Positions 52,896 through 64,000 of a stretch of 64,000 nt of DNA are shown here, one piece after another. The first letter of the stretch is position 1, and each line of letters begins with the position of its first letter. Below the pieces are notes generated by a model. It had not been told where the DNA came from. It saw nothing but the letters and a program-made list of their open reading frames with translations, and searched no databases. This DNA is from Metellina segmentata (Eukaryota; Arthropoda; Arachnida; Araneae; Tetragnathidae): positions 89,875,578 to 89,939,577 of the forward strand of contig OX375879.1 of NCBI GenBank assembly GCA_947359465.1, written 5' to 3'. Position numbers and translations under genes: made by a program.

Positions 52896-53276
52896 TTTTT
52901 TGTTTCACTACTATATTTAATGTATATAATTCACTTGCCTACTGACATTTCTTAGAAATAATCAAATCCTCCTTGTGGTATCAGTACAGAAAATACTCCA
53001 TACTTGCATAAAACCAATGATTGTGTTGAGATTTACAATTACTTCTTCAGTTTTGGTCTTATGAATTTTTAATTAATACCTACCGTCGAGTATTTTAACT
53101 CTAGAAAATGTTTTCTTTGATGAAAGGAAACTCATTTACATAGATATTTACACAGCCTAAAAATATATTTTAGAAGAAAGATTTATTAAACACTCGTAAA
53201 ATAACTGAAAATGAACAATGAAGTTTACGGTCGTTGATTTGTTTATAAACAAATTCAATAAAGTACGCCTGCGATA

Positions 53277-53440
53277 TGCCGCTTTACTGCTAGAGTGGTC
53301 ATACCATTTGCCTGACATCCGGTATGTCACGAGTTCGAATCCCGGTTTGTAAGCGCATCGATGTTGGTGACCTCTCCTGTTTTGTTATGAATAAAGGTGG
53401 CTCACGTTTTAGATGCTCCTTCACGGATAACCGTCAGTAT
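53277..53440 (+). repeat. Third tRNA-related SINE or tRNA pseudogene
   Basis: TACTGCTAGAGTGGTCATAC gives an A-box-like segment and GAGTTCGAATCCC (53330-53342) a B-box, 45-50 nt apart as in tRNA. The tRNA-like part lacks a clean acceptor stem, and further sequence follows (GTTGGTGACCTCTCC, ATGAATAAAGGTGGCTCACG), so it is a SINE rather than a functional tRNA gene. Confidence 0.5.
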
Positions 53441-53444
53441 ACAC

Positions 53445-54785
53445 ATTGAAAACTGAATAAGTTAGTGATCGGGGATTAGTAAAAATATACAGAATTAAAT
53501 ATAAATTTTACTGTTATGAAACTAGTGGGTTTGTATTGAACAAAAATAATGCTTTTTTTTACTGTCATACAACATTCAATTAAAAAAATATATAACTTTT
53601 AGTATATGTAGGATAAAGACACGCGTAATATGGAAAGTCTGATTTTAAAAGATGGTCCAAAGTAAAGTCCTGTGTTTTTTTAATGAATCAAACGCTAAAT
53701 AACGACAAAATTAACTATTTTCATATCAAAGGAAAAAAAACTTCCATCAGAAAAAGTCTTTCATATTCAATAAACTTTGTATCTGAAATCTCAGACAACA
53801 CAAGATGGTATATTTAACGATTTTGTGGTTGTCAAATTTCTCCGTTCGATCGTAGCCTGTACCATGGTAATTATACTAATTTCTTTTAAAAGTGCAGCTC
53901 GAGCATCAATGCAAACAATAATAACATTGGTGTGACACTAAACTACATGATAAATAATCATTATAGCGTGAAGAGTGCACAGAAGAAACTAACTGGACAA
54001 TCTAAAAATCTCCTATGAATGAATATTGTATTTTAGGAAAACTTCATTCTTCTGGTTTGAGCGCACAATTTCAATTATATAAAAACACTAATTTCCTATG
54101 AGTGTTCGATAACCATGAGAATGTTTTATAACATGGAAATTCTATTATTTTCAAAGTGTATTTCAGAGCATGGAAAATGTACGTAATATGAAATATTACA
54201 AGCAGTCGGAAGTGTTCCGTATTACGTACACATATGCTTCGATAGAAAAATAAAATTGTTTCTCAAGAAAAATATGTAACAAAACTAATATTGAACATAT
54301 ACAAGCAAACGTATTGTATGATAAATCAAGCAATAAAAATATTTTGCAAACTATTTTCTCTACAAAAATTGACTTTTTTAACGAGCCTCTAAAATATTTC
54401 AATATCTAGAAACACATAAATATGTCCATTCATAAAACGAATGTTCAACTGACACCCAAAACAAAGTATGGGCGCCTTTTAGCACATAAGCAATTCAAAT
54501 TACGAGAGATTTTGATTATTACCTGTCGCGATATTACGGGATTCCATTACGTGCACTTACACTATTACCATGCATATTTTTACAATAATTTGCTTTGTTG
54601 AGATGCATTTTAAATTTCAATAAATTACTTTATATTTCTTAGACAAGTATTACAATAGTTATCAGATTCCTAAGACGAATATTGCAACAAATTTACATTC
54701 CTCAGGCAAATGTTAAAAAAAAAAAACTTTTATATTAAATATATCGAAAATGACATACTTACCTCACCATATGGTTAAATTTCAA
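53445..54785. other. No feature recognised
   Basis: AT-rich DNA; the minus-strand frame at 54196-54402 has no family signature. Confidence 0.5.
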
Positions 54786-54791
54786 TCGCAG

Positions 54792-55120
54792 TAATGCGAT
54801 CTGTTGAGCTTCGAACCCAGCTGAAGTGCCAAGTAAGCACAAGAATGGAGAGAATCGGGATCCCAGGGGGCGCTTGTTTTTCTGTGCACGTCAGCCCTGC
54901 GATGACCAGGTTGACCACGATGCGTTGCAAGCATGGCCAGTGATGTGTGAGAACTTACCGCTACACCTTAGTGCTGCTGACCACATTCTCCAGAAAAGAC
55001 CACTGGACAGTGTTTCAGCTTTGGAATATTTGGGGGCGATTTTGTGTGTGGTGTCATAGGACTCTGACCGTGTGACCTTTCACTAGAGGGGTTTGGAGGA
55101 AGGGACTTAACAGAATAAAG
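54792..55120 (+). other. GC-richer block, possible noncoding or UTR exon
   Basis: The block is bounded by TCAATCGCAG (acceptor-like) and AAAG|gtgagt (donor-like) in very AT-rich surroundings. A 77-codon frame (54826-55059) has no recognised domain. It might be a transcript exon or an old mobile-element piece. Confidence 0.25.
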
Positions 55121-55129
55121 GTGAGTATT

Positions 55130-58070
55130 ATTAGTTGTATCTCGCAGGCTGGGAAATATCCCATTACATGTATGCATTACATCCTTACGTGGTCGTTTGA
55201 CTTTTAGTTGTGATGAACCTTTGACATACAGAAATTATATTAACTTATTTACTAATTTCACTAACACATGAACATGTAACCCCACGTGTATATTTTTACA
55301 CTGTGTATGTGTATTGTTTAATTGAGTAAAATTCTATTGATTAAAAAAATTACCCGTTGAAAACCCCTTTTCATGATAGCGTATAGTGCAGTTATTGGAA
55401 TGCTAACTATTAAATTGTATATTACTTGACGATGGAGATTTGTTCTCCAAATATACTTGATCAACTAAATATATTACTCTCCTTCATTTCAATTTTTTAA
55501 TGTAATTACTAAGTAATAGTTTGTGTTAAAAGGAACTGTTTAGATTTATTGCCTAACGCTACACGTTAAACCTTGTGTTAGCAAAACAATGACCGTATAG
55601 TGATAAACCAAATCAAACCTAATGAAACACTATTTTCAATATGATAAATTGGGTTACAAGTGCGAAATAATGAAAAAAATTAAGGGGTTTAAAGTAAAAA
55701 CTTTTCAATTTCAGGAGTCTTTAGGTTATAATTTTGATCCAAAAATGAATATTGTGCCAAACGAAATTGTCATTTCTTTTTAGAGCACCGATGATGTTGA
55801 GTGGAATTCAGAAAATTTTCTGAACGGATTATATGTATGGATAGATTTTACTTATTTGTGTCAAGAATTAGATGTGAGAAGTTATGAAAACACTTTTAGT
55901 TTTTATGTGACGCCTTTTCCCCCTAAAAGTAATTATTATGAATACTTTCAATCCCTATTAATATGATTAAATCCGAGAAACGCAGGGTTATTGTGCTAAT
56001 TCCGATAGCAATATTTCCCTCAGATATATTGGATTTCAAATGTAAAAAGAAAGAACTTAATTCCTTTCTTACTGGAAAACATTATGTATTATACATCAAC
56101 AGTTAAGTTTTTTCATGAAATATCAAATCTGATATATTCTTCGAGTAATAGTACTTAACATGAAATTTATTTATTGGCTATTTTTTTTAAATCACGTTAA
56201 TTTTTATCATTTAAATAAAATTAAGAATATTTGAACTAAACAGTATTATAAGACTATATGAAAGAATTCAAATCGGCTATTAATGTGAACCAAAAAACTA
56301 ATTAAGGTAATCCTCAACTAATTCTTAATTAAGGTAACTAGACAAATATGTATCTTACGAAAATATGTATCTAAAAGAATGAAATCATTAGAACACATTT
56401 TGCTTCGAAACCAGATTCATGTAAAAATTAAGATGCTAAAATATGCAACGGTAAACCCTGAAATATAAAATTTAAATAGTTGGTTATAAGACTTCATACA
56501 TGAAACTAACTTTTGTAACAGTGATAAATTATAAGTACTTTAGTTTTTAAAATATTTTTAAATTTTAAAATTTAGAGCAATAGATATTGTTATATTTTTT
56601 TAAATTCTTTTATTTAGATATTTCATTATTGTAGATTTTACATTATTATATTTATAGATTTTTTTATTGTTATATTTATAACAGATGTTTTCTAATTTTG
56701 AGAATAGAAAGTAACCGGAATAATCTTTTTCTTCCATCGCTCATCACACGTTTTAAAATTTCGTTAAGATCTACTTTTCTTTCTTTTTTGAGCTTGATAA
56801 CTCTTACGTACAGTTTCTTTTCGCTACTTATTTATATTTTCAGTTACTTCTTAAATCTATCTAAGGGTTTTATTAATCATTCGCTAACCCTCCATTATTA
56901 CAACCCATTCATCACTTCAAATGAGTCAATTTTCTTTTTCAAATTTTTATATTCGAAAGGTTTATAACATTCCTACCGAAACATTCATATGCCACTAGTT
57001 TTCGAATCTTAATTTATTCCGCTTAAGAGACTTATGAGGGTTAAACAATGAGCACTTATTTAGTTTTTTAAAGATGTAAGTATACACTAGAAGGTTTTTT
57101 TTTAATTTGACTGTAAAAATTCACTTTTTTAGCACAGGTAATTGGTGTATTCTTAAAATCATTATAGTGAGAAAAAGTCAGACTGTGCAAATAATTAATT
57201 ATATAATTAAGACATAATTAGCGAATTAGCATGCTTATTGAAACTTGATATCTCAAATTCTAATTTGTTCAGAAAGACGATTCCTGTTGGAAATTATTTC
57301 TAATATTATTTTTCGTGTTTTGAGTTTCCATCAAGTTGTTAAAGAAATAGTTTATTTTTTACAATTTTGTAATCAAGAAAGGGCGTAAAGAAATCCACAT
57401 TTTTTCAAAAATTTCAATACTTAAAAAATTAATTAAAAATCCATTTCTTGGTTAAATACTATGATTGAAGTTCTAAACATCCACTGTATTATTTAGATCA
57501 TAATGATGCAAAAATAATTATAATAGGTGAATTCATTGTGGTGTAATCACGTTTTGAACAAAGCATACTATTGCACCAATACAGTTTTTTATAAATAGAG
57601 TTTAAAGTTTTTGAAACATGTCTGTTCATGGTGACAGCACCTAGAAAACTATTTCGAATATTTGCAAGAACTTAGCATCGTTTGAAAGCTAAAAACTAGG
57701 AAAATATTTTGAATTAATAAAACAAATATTGATATTAAGGCCGATTTTCGTGATTTATAGTGTATACATACACTTTAAATTGATAAGCAATGTGTTTTCA
57801 TGCAACAGAATTCCATGTATTTATAAATAACTGTTGTTATTTGCTTTCAATTTGTCTACCCAAAATATATCCATTGGGTTGAATTGTATCCTAAACTAAT
57901 GTCTATCCACACCCAATTAGTGGGCTTCCATACCTATTTAAACCTATTAATCATGCTACTTGTTAGATAAAACTTTTAAGGGTCGTTCAGTTTATTGTAT
58001 AAAATAAATAATAGTATTTATATGAAAATATAAGAAATTTTCGTAACCAATTCTCAAAAAGACTGTAACT
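55130..58070. other. AT-rich DNA, no feature recognised
   Basis: About 2.9 kb with long A/T runs; the frame at 56698-56967 is phenylalanine- and serine-rich, as expected from AT-rich noise. Confidence 0.5.
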
Positions 58071-58074
58071 TTAA

Positions 58075-58612
58075 GGGATAAGAATATAATCTTGCCGTTA
58101 TATAAGGGTTTAGTAAGACCACATCTAGAATATGCTGTACAAATCTGGGCTCCATATATGAGAAAGGACATAGAATCAATTGAAAGGGTTCAGCACAGAG
58201 CTACAAAAATAATAAAGGGCTAGCAAATTTCGACTATAATGAACGTTTAAGTAAGCTAAACATGTATACACTGGAAAGAAGAAGAAGGAGGGGGGATTTG
58301 ATTCAGCTTTTCAAGTTTGTAAAACAAGGGGACACAGAGGGCTTAAATTTCAATAGGGATAACAGAACAAGGGGCCATGGGTATAAATTGAATAAGACAA
58401 ATTTTAATCGGGATTCAAGGAAAAACTACTACTTTAATAGGGTAATAGACAGTTGGAACGCGTTGCCAGAAAATATAGTTAATTCAAATTGAGTGTACGA
58501 ATTTAAGATACAATTGGATAGTCAGTGGGAATTGGGGAATTCATAAACAAAGGACCTTGTTGGACTTGAGCCTGTAGCTGGTCGACAATATTTGTATTTG
58601 TATTTGCATTTT
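58075..58612 (+). pseudogene. CR1-type LINE 3' end
   Basis: The frame reads ILPLYKGLVRPHLEYAVQIW then APYMRKDIESIERVQHRATK, typical of the CR1/L2 RT C-terminus. A one-base shift near 58220 leads to YNERLSKLNMYTLERRRRRG, DLIQLFKFVKQGD and FFN-like RVIDSWNALPENIVNSN, ending at TGA near 58490. The 3' end is the microsatellite-like ATTTGTATTTGTATTTGCAT, as in CR1 elements. 5' truncated, the usual LINE fate. Confidence 0.88.
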
Positions 58613-58619
58613 TAAGATA

Positions 58620-60190
58620 TAATTACTTGTTTGCTTCTCAAATAAACAATGTTGCTTGAATACAACAAAATTTTTTAATAAGATTAACATTAAAAATTAT
58701 CTTTAAGTGTTAAAGTGATTTTTTTTAAATGACGAAACTTCTGTTACGTAATTAATATGATGAGAACACGTGCAATCGAATTCTAACGTGTGTTACAATG
58801 TTGTATCATAATGTTTAAGTTTACTCATATAGGAATTGGAGGAACTATTTTTATCTCGAACGTTGATGTCTAAGGCATACAGTTTCTGTACTTTTCCAGA
58901 AAAACAAGTTTATGTAGGAAAACAATCAGTAATATGCAATGGTTTTAGTGTGAAATAATCCATTTTAATATATTTAATCTATGTTGATATAGTTATAATA
59001 TTTTTCATGTTTGCTCGCTTTTGTGCAACAGATAGAGAAATGGATTGTTTTAAAAAAAATGTTAAACTCTAATAACAGAGATACTGACACTGTTTTGAAA
59101 ATACAGCTGGATAGAGTAATTAAATTGAACCATTATATTCAGGACAATTCTTATTCAGCCCATTGTTAAAAAATTAAAAACTTCGTGCTCATTTTGTAGT
59201 AATACTTAAGGCTTCATAAAATAGAATTATCATTTTACAAATACATATACAGAAATTTTGAAACAGCGATTCTGAATTATTTTCTATTTTTGTGCTACGG
59301 AATGTGTTACAGTGTATCACATATCTATTTGTATTTCATCTATTTAAATATGAGATCATCAATAAAAATATATATAAAATACTAAATTTTAACCATCATT
59401 GAATTAATATACAATACATTCTTACAATTCAATTCATTAATGAATAAAGATAAAAATTATATTTTCTTTAATTTAAAGTAACGTGTTAAGGAATAAGAGA
59501 GTAACTACAAATTTGGACAAATTATACCATTTTTAATATTGTTGATTCCTGCAAAGCAGATCGGATGAAATATTGAACATTATGTGAATTTTGATAAACA
59601 TTAACTTAATTTGAACATTATTGTAATTTGATGACGATATCTTAATAAGACCTCAAATTAAGAATAGCTGCAATGAAACAGTCTAGATCTATATTTTGTT
59701 TCAAGGAAAGTTGAGCTAACACATAAAGTAATATTGAATTACAGTAAAAATGAAAGTTTTAAAGAGAGTTGTGCAAATTATTAAAAAAAATTTCACTTTC
59801 TTATGGTTAGTGAATCTGTAAATCAAATGAAAGAGATTCTTTTGGAATCCTCAGTTATTATAAACAATCCTTGTCAATATCAGAATCTTTACAGAACAAA
59901 AATTATAACCGAGAAACTTTTATCAAAATAGGTGCATTACCACAATTTTTTGCATTTTTGAATACGCGTAACACATATAGGAGGAATTTTAAAATGTGTA
60001 CTTTTTGTTCTTCTTCCCTTGAACTTTTTGAGGATTCTTACAGTCATATTATAGTTAGGATTTGCAATACAAGTGAACGTGTGTGCCGAATTAGAAAATA
60101 AAACTCATTGGTTAACGTATCTGTAATTATCACTATTTAGTAAAACATAATTAATAAGTTTTGTTTCAGGCTTCTTAATGTCATCTCGTA
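58620..60190. other. AT-rich DNA, no feature recognised
   Basis: The open frame at 59871-60101 shows no conserved domain. Confidence 0.5.
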
Positions 60191-60194
60191 AGTA

Positions 60195-60425
60195 TATACC
60201 TTCTGAGATCAGTCCCAAAGGAAAATATCCTTGGATAAACATCATAATTTTGAAACACGATCAGTTGACGAGGTCAACACTGAGCTGGCACCCTACTCTC
60301 CCAATTTTCACGACATGCCAACGTGAGGTCACGATCTATTTTACGTGCACCAGCCCCTCCCAGTACAAGACGATCTTAGTTTGGATTGAGCATTGAAGTC
60401 GCAATCCTCCGAATACTAATACGCG
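60195..60425 (-). repeat. SINE1, inverted, diverged
   Basis: On + it reads TGAGATCAGTCCCAAAGGAA, TTGAAACACGATCAGTTGAC, AACACTGAGCTGGCACCCTA, CTCTCCCAATTTTCACGACA and TGCCAACGTGAGGTCACG, then a degraded head. Confidence 0.75.
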
Positions 60426-60429
60426 ACAA

Positions 60430-62815
60430 TTTAAACTTAAATTTACCATGAAAATGCAATAGGGTCATTCCACGCAAAATGAGCAAATCGGCTGTGGCTG
60501 ACACATCACCAATTTTAATGAACAATAGTTGTTAAATAGATCAGGTATGGTAAGGAGGAACTGCCAATTATTAGCTGTCCAAAATGTATATTTTATTTTG
60601 TATTGAATTTTAAAGTTCAAGGTTACTCAAATGTAGATTTTTTAGCATTAAAAGTAGCCTGGTTGAGACCCTAAATTTCAAAAAGTTATTGACACAAATT
60701 ATAAATTTTTATACTATTAGTCTTCAGTAAAATTTATTTTAGGAAATGTCAGAATATAGTTTAATATCCGGCACTTCTTGTTCTGAGGGATCGGCGAAAA
60801 AAGACATTTCTCCACTATAATACAAGTTTTAAATTAATCTAGTACCTTTAAAAATGGAAAGACAATATAAAAAATAATTCTTAACAAAGCATTTCTTCTA
60901 TCTAAAAGTTTGGCATAATTTAGTGATTGTGTTTCTATTCCTTAGTAAAGAAAAAAAAATAAAAAAAATAATGAAAACTGCGATTTTTGTATTTTTTTAA
61001 AACAAATTTTACTGTGAAGGACAACTTCCAAAACCTCACACATTTTCAGTATTATGTGTCCAGATGTATATCATCTGTCCAGAAATTTTTATCATTATAA
61101 TTTGTTTATTTTCATCCCAGGAGCATTTTTAACTAGATGGAAATTATCGTTTTATCGCGTGATGAATCAAAACAGGAGGGAACACGCCAGAAAGATATCC
61201 ATTTCCGCAATTGAAAGAGATGCTATTACATTCAAGGACAGATAATATAATAAATACTTTTAAATAAATTATGGTTCTAAATGTGCTTGGTTTGCTAAAC
61301 TGATAGTTTTTTGCTGAACAGAAAGCTTTCGAACACCAGCGAATTTTCTAGTGAGAATACAGAAATGTTCCATCAGTTACCGCAGCCATTAAGGGAACGC
61401 GTAACTATCATTGGCACATTCCTATTCCCAATTGTACGTCACAAATTCGTGTTTCATATTTATCACAATCACCAGCAAAAGAAGTAAAGAGTTTTAAAAG
61501 AATGCGGCAGCACAAAAAAACACGTTTATATTATAGAAGATGTAAAATTTAACCGATGGGAGTTTTACCATATAGTGGATTTGAAAAGGTAATTAGTTAA
61601 AAGTCATTATATCTATGTTACTAACTTGAAATTCTTAAGCTTGTTTTGACACTGATTTTTTCTGCTTTTATAATTCACTTTTATGCATACACTGGGAAGC
61701 AAATGTTATGATTTTGATTTTATTATTGTTGCTTTAGGACTCGGATTACAATGCCAAATTTTTTTTCTACAAGTAATAAACATATTAAATTGTATTCCTG
61801 TGAAATATAGGTTCTATCAGATCTGTCCTTTATTTCATTTCTTATGCCTATTCAGAGCAGAAAATTGTCATTTTGTTATTTTCGTTAACTATTTTGAATA
61901 TCAAAGAATTAAAATGCGACTTCCAAACTCTATAAGTAATATTATCATACCTAGCACTGTAACTGGCATGAAATTCAACAATGTCTTTAAATTTATTTAT
62001 CCCATAGAAATGTTTTTAATTCTGTCAAAAATGACAATTTTTTATTTTTTGCAACTATATTTTAGGTTAAATATGATGTTTAAAATTGTTGTTGCTAAAG
62101 TGAAAAGAAGAAAATTTTGCACAGATTTTAGAGATGTTAAACATGTTTGTCTACGCTAAGTAGTTTTTGAGAAACAGAACTTCAAACATGCTACATAAAG
62201 CAATCTCACAACTGCTCTTCCAAAGTTATAAGTCCTTAAAATGCCTCCAACTTCGAAAATATTTAGTTTTGAACCTAAATTTTTTTGGATAACGCTATTT
62301 ATGCATAAACTAAACCCCTGTACTAAATTTCATGAAAATCCATTACCATACGGCCACAGGTTTTTCCTTATTTTTGTTCATATCACGTGGATTAACTCAA
62401 TAATGAAATATGACACACATTTTAAGTATCTGTACTTTACTAAAAGAAATCTACATAGTTTGTAAATTAAATTATGGTAACAAATGTTTTTTAAACAAAT
62501 AAAATGTAACCAAATTCTTTGTCAGTTTTAAATATTAGAAAAAAATATATTCTACTAATAGGATGCAGAACAAAATTTCAATCACCCCAGCTCTTCTCCA
62601 CCTTCTCAGAATGACATGCAGACTTCGTTGTCCATATTTTACTTTATTATGAAACATTTTAAAAAGAACAATCTAGCCTCTTCCAAGTCTAAAATTAACT
62701 CTGACCAACTTCTGTGAATTAATGAATCAAGCTTTCAAGAATAAATCCAACACAAGAAAATTCATCCGATTTCTTGACAACCAATGAACTTTACAGAAAT
62801 TCGAATGTACCGTAT
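60430..62815. other. Gene-poor DNA with transposon-like start at 60465
   Basis: AGGGTCATTCCACGCAAAAT at about 60463 resembles a terminal sequence seen in arthropod DNA transposons (from memory); no inverted partner was found. The 158-codon frame at 61683-62159 is rich in F, I, L and N, as expected from AT-rich noise, and has no recognisable motif. Confidence 0.35.
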
Positions 62816-62816
62816 C

Positions 62817-63605
62817 TTAATTGGGCTTACGACCTTTAAACCACTCTTAATGTAGTAGGAATAAGGTCAGTTTCGAAGCTACGTCATTTTTTAAGTATTG
62901 CATAAAATTGAATACTTGTTTGTCCATTATGCTCCTGCATTTTTAAGGTACAAAATACATTGTACAAACATGATTTAAATATTAGCAGGAGTTTTTGTGT
63001 CGGGCTCGTTAAGGTATAACTTCATTGTGAGTAAAGATTTGAGTAACAGTGCTGCGCGCAAGATTTGCATATAAACAAATAGATGTATGCAAATGCAAAT
63101 AAATTTTAGTGTGTGTTATTCTACATATGTAACAGATTAAAATAAAAGCAAAAAATAAAAAATAAAAAATTAATATTTTTTATGAATTATGTTTCATGGA
63201 AGCAGTAAATATTATGATACGTCAACAAAAATGTCTTCCCTAAAATTCCAAAATAATAATTTTTTTTTTCAATATTGTGGTTTTAAAACAAGCATGTAGG
63301 TTTAACGAATATGTATACCAATTTTTGAACAAGTTGCTCAAATAGTACTTCAGATATCATGCGCTCAATCTGAGATTTTTCTAAAAAAACAAAGCTGAGA
63401 AAAACCGCCGTAAAGATAAAATTTTGGTTACAGAAGCCCATGTTTTGCTCAGTGTACCTTTCGATTTTCTTTCATATCTCTGGTATTTATTTGAATTTTG
63501 TCATGCGGTTGGTGTCAAAATGATCAGAAATGTATGTACTTTAATACATATATATTTTTGAAAAATCAAAATTTTGGAAGGTTTAAAGGTCGTAAGCCCC
63601 CTTAA
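62817..63605. mobile_element. TTAA-flanked MITE, 781 bp
   Basis: GGGCTTACGACCTTTAAACC (62823-62842) is inverted at 63580-63599 (GTTTAAAGGTCGTAAGCCCC). TTAA lies outside both (62817-62820 and 63602-63605), the piggyBac-type target. No transposase inside. Confidence 0.8.
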
Positions 63606-64000
63606 AGCTCGTACAGATTAGTAGAGGAGAAGGTCGACAAATATGTTAAAACTATAAGCATCAAAGTAAAAAAAAATTTTTAATCTTAATTGTCAGTTTT
63701 GCCACTTTGTTCAAATGTGGTTTGGTTTGAGTTCTGAAATAAATACGTAGAGAGAGCACATCATTCTAATGAAACTGTTCAGCGATCTGTTGAATGACGG
63801 GCAATTATCATTAAAAAAAATTTTGAAATATAGAAATTGGCACAGAAAAGAAAATTAAAGTGAACGCGTAGTTCAAAGGATTTCAAGACATTTAAATACA
63901 GTGAACAGTCTTCAACAAAGAGAAATATGACGCAATTAAGAAATATATCCGATTGCATGATTATAAAAACATGACTGCGATGTTTAGTAATACTTCATAC
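63606..64000. other. No feature recognised
   Basis: AT-rich end of window. Confidence 0.5.

Noticed and set aside
53285..53350. Possible functional tRNA gene
   Set aside because: B-box is clear but there is no clean acceptor stem or poly-T terminator; better explained as a SINE head.
61683..62159. Longest single open frame in the window (158 codons)
   Set aside because: Composition is dominated by F, I, L, N and K as expected from AT-rich noise; no domain, splice sites or conserved motif.

Overview
The window is AT-rich arthropod nuclear DNA, most likely from a spider. That inference rests on one multi-exon animal gene with GT-AG introns surrounded by decaying transposons, and on tRNA-derived SINEs and Tc1, jockey and CR1 elements that resemble, from memory, those of orb-weaving spiders. 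No bacterial-type operons, CRISPR arrays or rRNA genes were seen, and no intact tRNA gene was found.

One protein-coding gene can be rebuilt with confidence. A cationic amino acid transporter of the SLC7A1-4 (CAT) family lies on the + strand at 12020-35099. It has 13 coding exons, which join to 2004 nt (667 codons plus TGA) with every splice phase consistent. A putative splice acceptor sits 4 nt before the ATG, so a 5' UTR exon probably lies upstream. On the opposite strand, 113 nt from the CAT start, is a 55-codon open segment (11742-11906) ending at a possible splice donor. It may be the first exon of an unidentified divergent gene.

Layout. 1-11.7 kb is a transposon field: a Tc1-like remnant with inverted arms of about 215 bp, a 586-bp hAT element with a perfect 8-bp target duplication, a broken Tc1 transposon with both ends, a decayed jockey-type LINE and a mariner remnant. 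12-35.1 kb is the CAT gene. Its introns hold hAT elements, a Tigger/pogo element, a composite 3.5-kb element, a Helitron, SINE pieces, a LINE 3' end and a piggyBac-like MITE, while the exons stay intact. 35.1-38.2 kb is 3' UTR and quiet AT-rich DNA. 38.2-43.3 kb is a dense cluster of one tRNA-derived SINE (called SINE1 here). 44.5-49.5 kb holds a triplicated 145-bp repeat, a second Tc1-like transposon and more SINE copies. 49.5-64 kb is gene-poor, with a piggyBac-like MITE, a possible Helitron 5' end, a third tRNA-related SINE, a CR1 LINE 3' end and a TTAA-flanked 781-bp MITE. Two low-confidence candidate exons lie at 52.7 and 54.8-55.1 kb.

Nothing here amounts to a new multi-gene system. The more unusual points are the possible divergent exon next to CAT, tandem growth of SINE1 tails, a SINE1/SINE2 chimera, nested insertions datable by their target duplications, and a palindrome-bearing MITE present twice. 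Family names come from motif recognition without database searches.
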